From Edolisoma coerulescens (lineage: Eukaryota; Chordata; Aves; Passeriformes; Campephagidae), in the NCBI GenBank assembly GCA_013397115.1, contig VWZW01004081.1, positions 1,914,465 to 1,978,464 of the forward strand: 64,000 nucleotides of DNA, read 5' to 3'. The notes beneath the pieces are model-generated. The model saw only the letters and a program-made list of their open reading frames with translations. It was not told the origin of the DNA and did no database searches. A program made the translations under genes and the position numbers. Positions 50,916-64,000 of this stretch are shown here, piece after piece; position 1 is the first letter of the stretch; each line of letters opens with the position of its first letter.

Positions 50916-53900
50916 GGTTTTCCCTGTGGCAAGTTGCCAGCTGGGTGGTATAAAAAGATTTTTATCCCAGCTGTTATGAAAACACCGTTGTGTGCATGTC
51001 CATGCCTGGCAGGAGTAGGCTATAGGACATGCTCACACTATTCTGGACAATGACTGGGGACAAGGTTGGAAATGTAAAAGAGAGACTTCAATCTCAGTAT
51101 TACTTGTTTTTTCCTTCTAGAAAAAAAATAGTCTTTGGTACCAAACACGGATTGTTAGGAAAAGAACCAATTTTCTTTTCCTACAGGGATTGTTGTGTTT
51201 TTGAGCTATGGTCTGTAAAAGTCCAAGAATTGGTCCTGGCAGAGCTGGGATGGGGGTACAGTAGGCAGTGTTTTTTTTCTTTGGCAGTCTCATTTTTTTC
51301 AGTGCTGTTTTGGAAGGTGCAGCATTCAGAGGGGACCTTTTGACTCCACTAAAATCCGTGTCATATCACCAACACAACTTGTAGTCACTAAAATTCCCTT
51401 TGTGGGAGGTGTCTGTGTGTGTTGGGAATGGCCCTGCTGTTGTAACATAAAGAGATGTTTTCTGTATCCAACAGGATACCAGATACAACAGCAAGAGGAA
51501 GAAAATGGAAAATAGGACAAGTGAATCCTGCCACTCTACCGTTATCAAAACCCACAGAAACCATGACCCAGATCCCTCAGCGGTGTGTCTGACTGCAAAT
51601 GTGAGAGATGGGTTTGAGGTTTAGGCTGTTTCTTGGCCAGTTCTGGTGGAAACCTCCCTGTGGAGAACTCAAAAGCAGAATTCAACTTCTTCAAAACACA
51701 TCACAACAGTTGTTCCAGTTTCTACTGTGTTGGGATTGGTACCTTAAGATAAAGCTGTATTTCCTTATCACTGCTCACAGCTACGTTGTTTCCCACGTAC
51801 AATAAGTTTTGAAAAATCCTATACAACAGGCAAGTAAAATTCTAAGAAAACAAATGTAAGTGTCGCTGAAGGTAGGAACTAAAAACAATTAAGATTTTCT
51901 CACGAAGTAATTTCCCTCATTTGCAGTCTGCTTAATCGTCTCTGAAACTCCTTCACAGGGATGTAATGAAAATGTCACTTTTCATGCTGTTTGTCTCTTT
52001 GAGAAAGCATCCCCTGGTCGGAACAGACCCATCTGGGGCAAGCTCGTGCTGGTATCTCAGACAGCAGTTAAATCCCAGGAACAGAGTTCAGCCTCTCCCA
52101 GCTGCGAGAGGAGTTCATCCCAAGCCTCTGCGTGGCAGCCCACGCCTGTCCTGCCTTGCTGGAGAGATGGCTCAGGGAGTCACTGCCCTGCCAGTCAGGA
52201 GTGAAACCCTCGGGTTCCTTTATGTCGCTGGAGAGACAAACACCCCCGGAGTGTGACTCAGACTCCAATCTGCTAATTTTCTGGAGGTGTCTGCCTATCT
52301 GCATTTACTATTGAGGGAGTACAAAATGACTAGTCTCCTAAATTAGGTATTCTGCTCAGATGTTTCAAGGTGGAAGAATGAATCTGTATCTAAGCCCTGA
52401 ACGCCCTTATAAAGGCTGAACTTCTTGCCATTGTTACCCAACTTGGATAAAGTCAGCCTCAGTGTGCCTGCACTTCAGTCTGATTGTAGCATGGAAAGTG
52501 CAAGCAGTCACAGCTGCACGTCCACGTGGCTCTGGTTGGATGCAGGCAGTGGTGACAGCCATGAAAAGGAGCAAAGCTCAGAACACGTGTGTCTGCTGTT
52601 GAAGCTGGGGCAGGGAGGTGAAAATCTGACATCCTGGCATAGGTAAATCTGGTAATTCCCAAGAATGAGATTCTCTCATGTGATTACTTTAAGCAGTCTA
52701 TTACCTATGTGTTATTTCTGGTTTGTGATTAAATTTCCTACTTGTGTGGTGCTGAACATAACCCTGGGCTCACTAAGGCAGTGGAAGTTACAGTCAGCTG
52801 GTGCTTTGCAAGACAAAGACCTTGACAAGGCACAAGGAATTAATGGTGATTATTTCAAAAAAAGTATAAACTTTATTATGTGGGTGCTTGCTCATGGTGC
52901 ATGCAAGACTTTCTCCTCTTATTAAAAAGGAAGAAGTCAGTACTCATCAATATCATCCTTAAAAAGAAAATCACAAAAGTCCTTGATGTATGTCATTCTG
53001 TAGCTAGAGGGAAGTAAAATATGTATTTAAATATTGCAGTAAAAACACTCCTAATCCGGAAGGTTAATCAAATAATTTGGAAGATTTTGTCAGTCTTGGG
53101 TTTTGTACCATTATGAAGTTTATATAAAGAGTAACTCAGTTTGTCAAGCTGGATGGAAACTTGAGAGATGCCTTGCTGCTTTGCAAGGAGATCATGGCTG
53201 ATATGGCTGATATCCAAAGCATTACTTGTAAATAATGGCAAGTCTCTCCCCATAGCTCCTCTTTTTTCTCTTTTCCCCATCACAGTTGTTTTCCTGATCA
53301 TGGTCATTATTGGTAATAATTTTTAATCTTAAAAATGCTGACCAAGGAACTCTCCCTTGACTGACATAGCTCTCAAGTGACTCTCCACAGTGATTACTGT
53401 GGAATTAATTGTTTGACTCCCCCAGGAGGAAGATCCCTGGGCTGACTTTCAGCAGAATTGTGTTATCATTATTTTTGCATGCCAACAAATTTATGTGGGG
53501 CTGCGTGATAGCAGTAGATGTCATCTAAAAGTAGTTTGCAGTAGTGTTGCTTTTGGTTGATTGCTGTAGTGCTGGTTAAAATTCCTCTCAGCAGCACTAT
53601 TGCTTGATTGCTGGGTACTGCAAATTCTGCAGAATTAGAGCTGTTTGAGTGTCGTGGATAGACTGTGGTGACTCAGCAGATATTCTGCCTTTGTTCTTTT
53701 TGCAGCACCCCCACATGAAAACCTACTTTTCCTACTTTGCCCATGGAGAGACAACCTATTTTATTTCTTTTAACCACGTTCAAATGACGTCTCCTGAGAC
53801 TTCTTTAGGGGGAAAAAAAAGACCTATTGTAGTTATAACCTGCTCTCTCACTGAGATATTTTATGAAATCAAGGGCTGGTGGATGACTTCACTTACTTCT

Positions 53901-56483
53901 GCCTTACTTTTCAAACGTAGCTTTACATTCTCTAAATAAGGGAGGGGAGGAAAGGTTGAATAATACTGCTTAAGTACTTGGGGAAGTTGAAAGATGGCAG
54001 CGCTAGATCCAGAAACTTCCTGCTGCATTTTAGATGTGCATGCAGAACCTTGACCTCTGAGGAGAGCAAAAGGGTTGAGGGTTGTTTCCATCAACACTGT
54101 GCTCTCTTGGGAGGGATAGGTGTGTGGTCCCATGTCAGCTTCTAACTTGGAGCAGGATTTGCCAGCCAGCTGAAGCCTATCCAAACACAGTCTGCTGTGG
54201 AAGGGGATGGTCTGCTACAGCTCTGTGCTGGTCTGCACTCCTCTTCTGTCATCTGTGTTGCTTTAGTGGCCAGATTATTCTGAACTAAGTCAGAGCAGGT
54301 CACTGATCTGGCTGAAACTAAACCTGTGCTTTGGGCTTGTTTTCAGTGGCCTCTCACCCCCATGCTGGAGAAGAAGTGATGCTCTGCAGGTTCCTCCTGC
54401 GTGGTAGAGGGAGGGCAGACCTGCCCGTTCACCAGGGTCTTATATCTGCTGAGACTACATGAGAAATTGCAGATTTAGGTGTCTGAAGTGGGAATGCTGA
54501 CTCTAAATAGCCAGTAGGCACAAGGATTCCTTTCAAAGCTTTTCCAGTGTAACTCTCTTCAGCAGCAAACTATTAATAGCCCACTAATTTAGAGAAGTAC
54601 CAGTGGCAATTAACATTGTGAAGTGACACCCATTCAAGGGTGGAAATGCTTATTCCTGCAGGGATGATATTATTGCACAGTGCAGCTTCTGTTCATATTG
54701 GTATGTTCATGGAGTACTGGACTTCATCAGGAGCTGTAAAATCTGTATTAAGTGAGGAGTTTTATTAAAGCATTGGAGTTTATTTTTTTAGTGGTTTACT
54801 TATCAGGTGTTCCACAGTAAAACTGTATGGTGAAGGAGGCTGGGCTGCCACACGTCATAGGAAAGCTGTCCCCCCACTCCTCCCTGGGGAATCAGGGGTG
54901 CTGGGCAGCAGGGCTCCTTCGGAAAGCCTTTTGGGAGAAGCCTCTGTGGCCCAAGGGTCCCAAAGCTGCTCAGAGACGGTGCCATGGTGCTGCTCCTACG
55001 GGTTCTTACTCCTTTCAAACACACCCTGATCCTCCCCCTACTCCCACTTGCTTGTGTGACTCTCAGTGAAGTTGCACATGTAGGGAGACCTCAGAGCTGA
55101 CTGGCAGACCAGATCCGGATTACAATGCTCTGTGGATTTTGCAGGCCAGATTAAAGTACTTGGAAGGATCAGTCTGGCTCATGGACTATATTTTTGACAT
55201 ACTTGTTGTAGGAAAGTATTAGGAGTTGTAAGAAGGACTAATGTGAGCTTATATTTTACAATTTGGTGTGGTAACTGCTTTGTTAGGGAAAGCAGAATTT
55301 GGAGAAGTTATACTATTTTTGTCTGTTGGGTTTTTTGTTGCAGCAAATGCCTGTAACATCTCCTACATTGAAAAGCAAACCTCATTTTCCCCGTTATAAC
55401 CATTCAATTAGTCTCATCTGCTCCCATTTTCCAAGCAACTTAACAAGATGAGAAAAATCCTTCAAATTGCACTTATAATATAAACACTGCCAGTGAGCCT
55501 TTAGCAGTGAGGAAAGCCAATGGGAAAATCTCCATTTACAGAAAGCTGGTTAACAGCAAACGCATTTCTACTGATAAATGGCAGGTAAAGGCGTGTGTCT
55601 GCATTATATAGTTATCACCTGTAAAACATTTTCTATGTACAGATGTTAACGTACCTTGCAAGGAAAGTGAGTATCTTTCTACTTCTGAGGCAAAAGGAGA
55701 TTGCAGGACAAGTCTGGAGGAACTTCCCAAGGACATGCTGCCGTAAGTGGGGGAGTTTTGTGACTGTGTTGGGTATCTTCCATCTTAACCATCATTGGGG
55801 AATCAGTCTTGAACAGGTTTTGTGAAATGTTGTGTCCCCTTTGCAGTAAGGAGCTGTTACTGGTCTTACTGGGTACAACGAGAGGCTTCAGCTCAGTGCA
55901 GGTTTCAGGAAAAGCCCCGTGGAAATCTGATTCTCCAACAGCATGTGACAGTGGTCTTCTTTCTCAGGCTGAAAATGGGACGTGCTTAGGAACAGTGCCT
56001 GGCCTGGGGGAGAGAGGTTTCATTTGAGAGCGCCCTTCTTTCCCTCCTCTCTATTTTCTGTCTGAAAATTACAGCTTCTTGGGCAAGAGGCTCGCTTGGT
56101 TGAGGTTTTCTTAAATGTCTTGGAATATTCAAATAACTTGGATCACTCTCCAGCTGGTTAATAGGCAAACAAGCACATCCAGCTGGTCAGTGTATATATG
56201 GAGCTAGGAATGATCTGTAGGGAATGCAGGGTTGCCTGGCTGGTAGTTGGGGATGTGCTGAGCAGATGGCAGCATTGTTGCTGGGGCAAGAACATGAGAC
56301 GGCTAGAAACAGTAGAGGACATTGTAATCAGAAGGGACGGGGCAAACTGTGGTACAAAAATGACAAAATGAATTGATAGAGGTCAAACCCTGTAGGTAAT
56401 TTAAATTCATTAGCTCTGCTATTCTCTCATACAGCAGCAGGAAACGTTTAGAACTGACCTCAATTTTTTGGATAGAAGAAATG

Positions 56484-56532
56484 TAAAACCCCACCAAAAA
56501 AAACCCAAACAAACAACAACCAAACCAAAAAA
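56484..56532 (+). repeat. A/C-rich tract
   Basis: About 48 nt made almost only of A and C (AAACCCAAACAAACAACAAC and similar). It is of the same type as the tracts at 6.3, 8.2, 14.1 and 21.0 kb. Confidence 0.85.
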
Positions 56533-59131
56533 GCTCATACTGCAGTCAGAATTATCTGTAGCACCTATTCTTGTATTAGTTCTTCCTTAACTTTTATATG
56601 TAAATGTGTATAGATATTTTGGGCAGATTTTTTAGGCTGGGTTAAGTAGGGTGAATATCATAGCCAGTGAGGATAAAATAGTATAAAAGGAAGGTTATCT
56701 TGATATTTGCATCACCATCTTATGTGGAACTTGGCATTCTGCTGGATTTCATCTTTGTCTTCATTGCTTCAGTCATCAAATCTCTACTTTTTAAAAAGAG
56801 AAATTTAGGGAGAATATGGACATTTAAATTTAGCATTAGAGGTCGTATAGCAACATTTGTGATGACTTCAGCTCTTTACCTTTCTGCTTTTAAACTTTCT
56901 GTTTAACACCTCTGAGAGCACTTGTTGCCCTGCCCTTTGTAGATGCCAAGTTTACACAGGTTTCAAAACTTTAAACACATCATTTGTGGTCCAAGAAGGC
57001 TAACTGCAGGCTGCTGGACTGCAGATGGGTGTCAGGGGGTTGAATTATGACGTGTTTTCTTTCTGTCAGAGTTGGTTGCCGGCACTGGCACTGGTTTTGT
57101 CTGTACCAGTTTCTGATGAAATGCTTCCAGATTGTGGTTAAATTCACTCATCAAAAATGAAAGGCAAACCCCCAAGCTAACCAAGAAATTGCTAATCTTC
57201 TTCCCCAAACCTTTCTTCTTCTCCCCCAAGCCTTTCTGCCTCTCCCTGCTCTGTGTTTGGAGGAACCTCCTGTTCTTCCAGTCAGGTCCCAAATTCAGGA
57301 GCTGTTTCTGAGAGCCAGGGAAGAGGGACTGTCTGGTGTGATTTTGTCTCCATTAAATCAGTGGGATTTCAGTGTAGTTTGGATCAGTCTGTAGCTCCCA
57401 GCCAATTTAAATGTGCAAAGTTTTTTACTTACCATTACTTACCAAAGTAACTTTGTTGAAAGGAGACTGAGCTTTGAAAACTAAGATGGAGTAGTCCATT
57501 GGAAAATCCTTACTGAAGCATGGCACTGCTGTCAGGTCCAGAATTTGTTTTCCAAATGTTAATTTGATAGAGCTGGGGTTGGAACTGCTCAAATTGCTGA
57601 AAACTTAGAGAAGAATTGTAACCCTTCAGGAGGGATGTTCTAGTCTGACCATGTCCTTTCCAACAACACCCTCCTTTGATGCGTTTGTCATTGCAGAGTC
57701 AAGACTTTGCATTTGCTACCCTCTCATGGATTAGTGGCTGTGCATGGGTTTTTTTCTGTCTTGCAACTGAACACTAAAAACTTGCCAAGCTCTTAATCTC
57801 TTTGCACCAAAAATAGCTTTGATCATTGCAGGATACAATTCCTACTAAATGTGCATGATATTAATATCTTTTTTTTTTATATGTCAATCTTAGCTAGAAT
57901 TTCCATGAGCAAATAGACTGGGACACCAATGGGGAGAAAGTTAAGAAAGGCAAAATTTCTATAGATCAGATGAAATGCTTAAAAAGGACCTTTTGAAATT
58001 TTAAACCGTTGATTTGCATTTTCAGTGTAGTACAGGGATTACTGGAGTCATCACAGAAAGCCTTGTTGAAGGGCAGTGTTAGACCTTTTATTTACAGAGT
58101 GCAATTGGGTCACTTCCCTCCTGAAATGTTACAGACCAAATGTTTGCTGTCTTGATTTATAAAGAATTATCAGGAATTACACACAACTCAGTGTGGCTAC
58201 ACACAATTCAATCTGTACTAGAGGTCTATCTGCTGCAAAATCGAGGCCAGCATATTTTCTAGGCTGGTTTCAAAGGAGATTAAAGAAAATCTACGAAATG
58301 GGATTTTCCTAAATTGTGATTCAGGTTGGGGTAAATGACATTTAGGTTATTGCCTCAGGACACACCTAAAGAGTGTGCAGCCACTTAGCAGCTTAAGCCT
58401 TATTGAGGGTTATTCCTTCCAATAATAAAAGCGAGTTTGTGTTACCAGAGTGATAAACAATAACCCCCTCAGTGAGCAAAGAGATTAACAATACATGACA
58501 TTAAACATAAGATGTGCAAAAAGGAACAGCGCGCTCACTAACTCCTCTGAGCTTTATATTATCTCAAAACATAAATTTTGTTGCCAATGGAACTCTATAG
58601 AAGAATTAATTAGGGAACTTCACAAGCAGTCAAAACTCTTGTATGCTATTATAAATTTATCGTTGCTGAAAGGATCTATTTCTGCTGTCAGACATCATGC
58701 TTATGTGGCAGAATATGGAATAAATAATCTTCTTCCTATATAAAGAGCACTGGAAAAATGTTTGGAAAACTTGTTTTTAAAAAGCCAAACGTGTTTATTT
58801 TCTGTAAGGCATTGCTGATGAAACAACCAGCTAGTATGCTGCCATTCAAATATTCAAACAATTGCAGCAGATCCCTTGGTCTCCCCAATCAAAGATAACT
58901 TGCACAGGGGCGTGTTGGATACTGCAGTGCTTGTGCCTGTCCATAGGTATTTCCCACAAAAGAGAGGTAGAAGCTGGGCTGGGAGTAAACTCCTGCCAAG
59001 TGCTCAGGCAAAGTCCTCTTGGACTGCACGACCAACTTACCTTTCCATTCATGTTTATTTGAATTGCATTAACCATAAACAATTGCTCTCTTCAGTAGTT
59101 TTCTAAGCTTATCTCACTCGTTCTGGTGTTG

Positions 59132-59171
59132 TAGTATTAGATGTGTAATTACAGTTATATATCTAATACTA
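59132..59171. repeat. Long hairpin: 11 perfect pairs extending to 18 with G-U wobble
   Basis: TAGTATTAGAT (59132-59142) pairs perfectly with ATCTAATACTA (59161-59171). The inner bases continue to pair as RNA on the plus strand, using three G-U wobbles, down to a TACA loop at 59150-59153. It is AT-rich and shorter than a typical microRNA precursor. Confidence 0.85.
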
Positions 59172-62100
59172 TTAAGATACTTGGGAAAGACAGTACTTTG
59201 TATTTCCAGTTATTACATATAGTTAAACATTCTGTGCTATTACATATTTCAGTAACTCAACAACTCCATCCCTAACAGGTATCAGAATAAGTGATATAGG
59301 GAGGGGAATTGCATATGCTTCCCCTGTAGTGGCTGACATTCAAGGCCCAGACAATATGAAAATCTGAAGAAAAGAAGTGTTTTTCCTACAGTATGTTCTT
59401 TGTGACTAAAGTGCCTTCACTTGCAACTGAGGAAAATTCTCTTTCACATTCTCTGTGCACTCTTGGGTACCTTGTGTAGCTTCAACACCATCACAGATAA
59501 CAAGACATTCAAATTATTGCAGACCGCACAGCACTACTGACACAAGCTCCTGTGGTACCTTGCACTTGCTGTTCCCACAAGAGCACTGGCTTCTCTATGG
59601 TGCCAAGAAATACAGCATGAAGGGTTGTGGAGCAGTGGTGAGAGCAGGAAAAGGTGATGAAAGAACTGCTGAAGAGCCCAAATTTAACCCTCTGAGGGCT
59701 GAACTGGCAGGAGTGGGTTCGTACGTGGTACTGCAGAGCCTGGATGCGTGTGCTGGGCTGTGAAATGAGAGCAGGGGGAAGGACTGGGGACCACAAGCAG
59801 TGAGAAAATGAGGGGCTGCCTGGAGGAGCTGACTCAGGGCAGAGCCCTGGGGAGTCTCAGCAGGCACTGTCCCCACCAGGAAAGGGCTGTGCCTGGGTAT
59901 TCACAGTCGCAGTGGCTGTAAACTGAGGACAGAAACACTTTAGAGAAAGGGATGTTCTAATTTTTTCTTTGGGTCTTGGAGTGGACACTGGATTATCCTG
60001 TTTTAAGGTTTGGGGAGCCTCAGACAGGTAAGGACTTGATGCTGTCAAAGCCTCCAGTCTGAGTCTTTCCTAACTCTTGGGTCGTTTAGCGTCAGATACT
60101 CTCGCGTCTCTGTTGCATCATTTTACTGACAAGCAAGATTTGCCAGAAATTCACACTTTTGCTGCACATCTTTCACACACACACTGTACTGTGGGTGTGA
60201 TCCTCATCCTGCCTTGTCTGCTGTTTTTATCCATGCTGTATGTCACCTTAAACACACGATATTAGACAAAACTTCTTAGGAGCAATATTTATTTTAGGTA
60301 GCAAATCTGCGTTGTTTAATGTTATCATTTCTGACTGAACATGATACATTGAACTGCGTGAAGCTATTGCCCCATAAATATCTGGCAGTGCCTGAGATGT
60401 GCTTATTTGTGGTTCAGCTTGCTGGCTGCTGAGCAGGGGCTTTCTCACACATTCCTCTTGTCATTCTTTCATGTTTCATTTTCTTATGATCCCATGGTTG
60501 GTTGTTTTTTAATGCCATGAAGATGAAGTTCTTTCTGTGATAAAAAGCCTTAGAGCCATTATCAAAGTGTGACTTTGCTGAAGTTAATCTATCATATCAC
60601 TCTTACCTGTTTGAAATGTTCCCCGTTTTTGTAGTGAATCCTTAATGTGGGTGTGACATGTATGGAACAAATCCCTCAGAGGGACATCCTACAGCCCCTT
60701 CCTGGGTGCTCCTGTTCTTATGGACACTGCTACCAAGAGAGTACTCAGCCTCCCTTGCAAGAAATCAAGTGCCAGCACTTGTGGGCACACCTGCATTGCT
60801 CAGGGTTACCCCTAAAAAATTAGATTAGAAATTCGGGTTGGATAATAAGACTGTCTGTCTTTCAGTGATGATATTGAAACAGTGAAGTACTTCCTGGAAG
60901 AGATCACAGTTCTTTTTAAAGAAGAAAGGCAAGACAAATTTCTGTTGGGAACGGCTAAGTAGAGTTGATTTGGATTTGGGAAGGGCCTAGGTATTTTTTG
61001 GAGGTTGCTTCCATCTCATAATTCTGAATTCTGTGCTTCATCATTTCACAGACAGTCTACCAAGATGCAATAATCCTAATGGAGGCTGTTGAAATGTAAA
61101 TCTGACAGGTTTCTGTGATTTGCAAGCCAGGCAGAAGATCTCCAGAGAGAGGGGGGAAACAACTCTGAAAACCTTGTACTCAAAGATGGGTCTGCACCTG
61201 AGAACATTTACACAATGTGAAAGCCTGAAAACATCTGCCATCAAGTAAGATCCAGGAGATCTGTGTGAAACCAGACCTGTGTGAAACTCTAACTACAACC
61301 TGTTCTGAACATGCAGGAGCAGCTGAAAACGTGAAGATGTTGAAGAAACTTGAAGTTAAGGGGCAATGAGGAGTGGAAAAAAAGATTCCTGTACTTTGAT
61401 TTATATATTATTTTCTAATATCTGAGAATTGAAATCTTGAGTGGCTTTTTAAACTCAATAATATTTATGAAATGGGTTAACTGAATTATTCGAGTTCCTG
61501 AATTTTAAAAACATTTGATTTTAAATTTTGATCATGTTATAGGTAAAAGCTATCCTGGCATGAAGTGACATTTGGGGGAAGAAGGGTGTGAAGGAAATTA
61601 GATTTTGGTGTTATATTTTAAACATGGTAGCATGAAATGTTTTGACAATCCCTAGCTTTTATTAGTTTATGTATTCAGTTCTAATGAAAAGCTTAATAAT
61701 AGACCATGACCAGCTCTGTAGAGAAAACACAGAGTCTGTAAGTGTTACAGAAATAGTGTTAATGGGTGAAATTAGAAAAGTAATACTTTGTAGGGAGCAG
61801 GAATAGCATGCACACCCTGCTGCCTGCTCATTGAGTAGAAATAACAATGCAGCCCCTCTAAAACAGAGAAACATGCTGATGCTGGGCTGAATTGGAGTGT
61901 GGAAGCTGCAGGTTCTTGCAGGCTTTACACAGCAAACACATCTCTTTGGATGGTCGATGGAAACATGGCAGGCAAATCCAAAGCAATGCAAATTGGAGGA
62001 AAGAGGTTTAAAATGTTGACACATGAGGATGCGCTCAAAATCGTTGCAAGAGTCATAAGGTGTCATATGGTTGAGGACTACTTAAGTATGTTTGCTGAAT

Positions 62101-64000
62101 CAGGAGATGTAAAAGAACAGTAAAAAAGCTATAAAATGAGGGAGTAGGTTGTATTAAGGAGATAATGTAGAAGGTTGCTAAAATGAGGAGGTAAATGAAC
62201 AATGCTATATGTTTCTTTCTCTAACTCATCTATGATGGCAACAGAAATACTTAAATTAAATTGAATTAAAATGAATACATCTTTTTATGCAATAAAAAGT
62301 TCTCCAATTTCCCTTACAAAAAGCTCATTTATTGCATAGATCAGAGGTGATTTCTTCGTAGTATTCCATGCTGGCTGTGCCTGAGGCACACTATTGGGCT
62401 TGAAGAAGTCTTGATTTCTTTGGGAGTGGTAAATTAGGTACTTCCATTGATGTATTTAGATGTGAAGGGCAAATGGGCTTGATGAGGATTTTATACTACA
62501 TGCCAGTTTAGGACTGAGATAGATGCACAATTCCTGTTTTACCATCCAGCATCTTGTTTGTACCATTAATGAGATCTCCAGAATTTCAAGTTTAATTAAG
62601 GTTTCAATTGAAAGATGTTTTGATATTTACAGGTGTTAAATTTTTACTTGATATCTTTGTCCTAGATTTCTTTCTCTTAAATATATATCTACTTCTTACT
62701 CTCTTTTTTTTTTCCTCTAAGGTGAAAAATTAGTTTAAAAAAGTCATCTGACACTGAGAGCAGAACCAGAATCTGTGTCCAGTGGATTGGCTCAGGGTGA
62801 GATTTGACTGACATTGAACTGGGTGGTCCCTCGTGATGGCCAAAAGTGGCTGCTAGGAGAATAAAAAGACAAGGCTTCTGAAGTGTGATTCCCTCTGCTG
62901 ATTTTTAATACAGATATTTTGTTGATTAATTGAGTTTTCAGGGAAATCACACCAAATACAGCTTTTGGGCTACAGACTTTCCTAGGCTTTAAATAGTTAG
63001 AGACCTAAAAGATATCTGTTTAATCACTCTTAGCATGATTTATACTTTGGCTCTCCACAGAGCTGCTTTTAAATATTCCTGGGGTCAGAGTAGGATGAAT
63101 AATCTGTGACATCGTGGCATTTGTCTCATGCTAAATAGACAAATATATTATGATCTACCATCACCAGGAGCCCTGTCCGTGGATTCTGCATGGGCTGAGT
63201 GTCGAGGCGTGCAGCCTGTGCTTGCTGAGGGAGCTGCTCCTCCATGCAAAGCCAGGGACTGACCCAGTGTTTGGTCCTGCTCACTTGTCCCAAACAATCA
63301 ATTTATCTCTGCAGCCACACTGATGCTCCAGCTAAACTTTCTGCATTAATTATATCTGCCCTGAGCTTACAAGCTTTTAGAGCGATTTGGAACATAAATT
63401 TTGCAAGCTTGCGAGTCAGCAAGGGGTTTTTCTTCTTCCAAGGTACCCAACTTGCAATTAAATGAAACTGCCAGGTGCTGGTCATTACCAAAACTCTCCT
63501 TCAATCTGTGGATTTAAGGTAAAGGATTCATATTTCTAGGTTATTGAGTAAGTACCAGGGAGTGCTTATACTTTAAGACACTTTGTGTTGGAGACTTTCT
63601 GTCCCTCTTAAAATGAGACTTATTCAAGTATGTTCTTGCCAAGGAGTGTGACAGAGATATTTTTTTCAATGTGTTCCTTTGCAAGTTAAAAGCATGGACT
63701 GAGATGCATTATATACATTTAAATGTATTTGCTCTAATGTGCACTATCTTGGTGTTGTGAGTAGCTAATGATGGAGTATTTGGGCTCTGACAGAGCTGTA
63801 TAATTTTAAAAAATGCCTACTAATCGTATACCACAAATTCTATTTTAGAATGTAACAGTCCGTGTAGTGGTGTCTCAGTGTACTTAAGGAATGCATCAGG
63901 TCTCTGTTTGTGCCCTCAGGATGAGGAGAAATGTGTAATTTGGGAAATCTGAACAGAGAATTTGTGAAGAGATGGCTCAGAGACAGGAGTATCCCTGAGC

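Larger units (their letters stand above)
49110..64000. other. Unique noncoding DNA with scattered simple repeats, no gene seen
   Basis: Beyond the listed tracts and the hairpin at 59.1 kb, I see only unique sequence. GC rises modestly at 52030-52250, 54830-55070 and 59580-59900, where short open frames cluster in several frames at once, which is the signature of stop-poor GC-rich DNA and not of a gene. The 74-codon frame at 61899-62123 is discussed as a weak observation. Confidence 0.55.

Noticed and set aside
61662..62066. 134-codon minus-strand frame with many cysteines as a gene
   Set aside because: No ordered cysteine motif, no recognisable fold, and it lies opposite another open frame with equally weak support.

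Overview
The window looks like a nuclear genomic segment from a bird, and I can support no protein-coding gene in it. The evidence is composition and repeats. Most of the sequence is AT-leaning and dense in stop codons in all six frames. It has no ribosome-binding sites or operon-like gene packing, and it carries several fragments of CR1, the dominant LINE retrotransposon of birds and other reptiles. Repeated A/C-rich tracts of the AAACCCCAAAC kind, together with the type of the CR1 3' ends, make a songbird-like genome my best guess. That last point is inference, because I could not run any search.

Layout. From 1 to about 35.8 kb the sequence is mostly unique noncoding DNA. It is broken by short simple repeats (AT, TG, TAA, poly-A, poly-T, and a 50-nt purine run at 11.1 kb), two worn CR1 fragments (about 9.3 kb and 28.7 kb) and two possible ancient SINE/L2-type tails (about 0.9 kb and 17.1 kb). 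From about 35.87 to 36.66 kb lies a sharply GC-rich block with long open frames on both strands. It is the one stretch I cannot explain, and the minus strand is the more protein-like reading. From 36.7 to 47.2 kb the sequence is again mostly unique, with a (CTT)n tract at 42.5 kb and a GC-rich patch at 39.5 kb. Two 5'-truncated CR1 copies follow, about 47.3-47.8 kb (minus) and 48.5-49.1 kb (plus), with their 5' ends facing each other. From 49.1 kb to the end there is unique sequence with an (ATT)n tract at 50.3 kb, a 17-nt T run at 50.9 kb, and a near-perfect hairpin at 59.1 kb.

Interpretation. The window is either intergenic or inside a large intron; the sequence alone does not decide which. 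The short open frames scattered through it are of the length and composition expected by chance, or belong to CR1 remnants. I found no bacterial or phage-type system, no CRISPR array and no recognisable tRNA or rRNA. The items most worth following up are the GC-rich block at 36 kb and two hairpins, at 20.5 kb and 59.1 kb.
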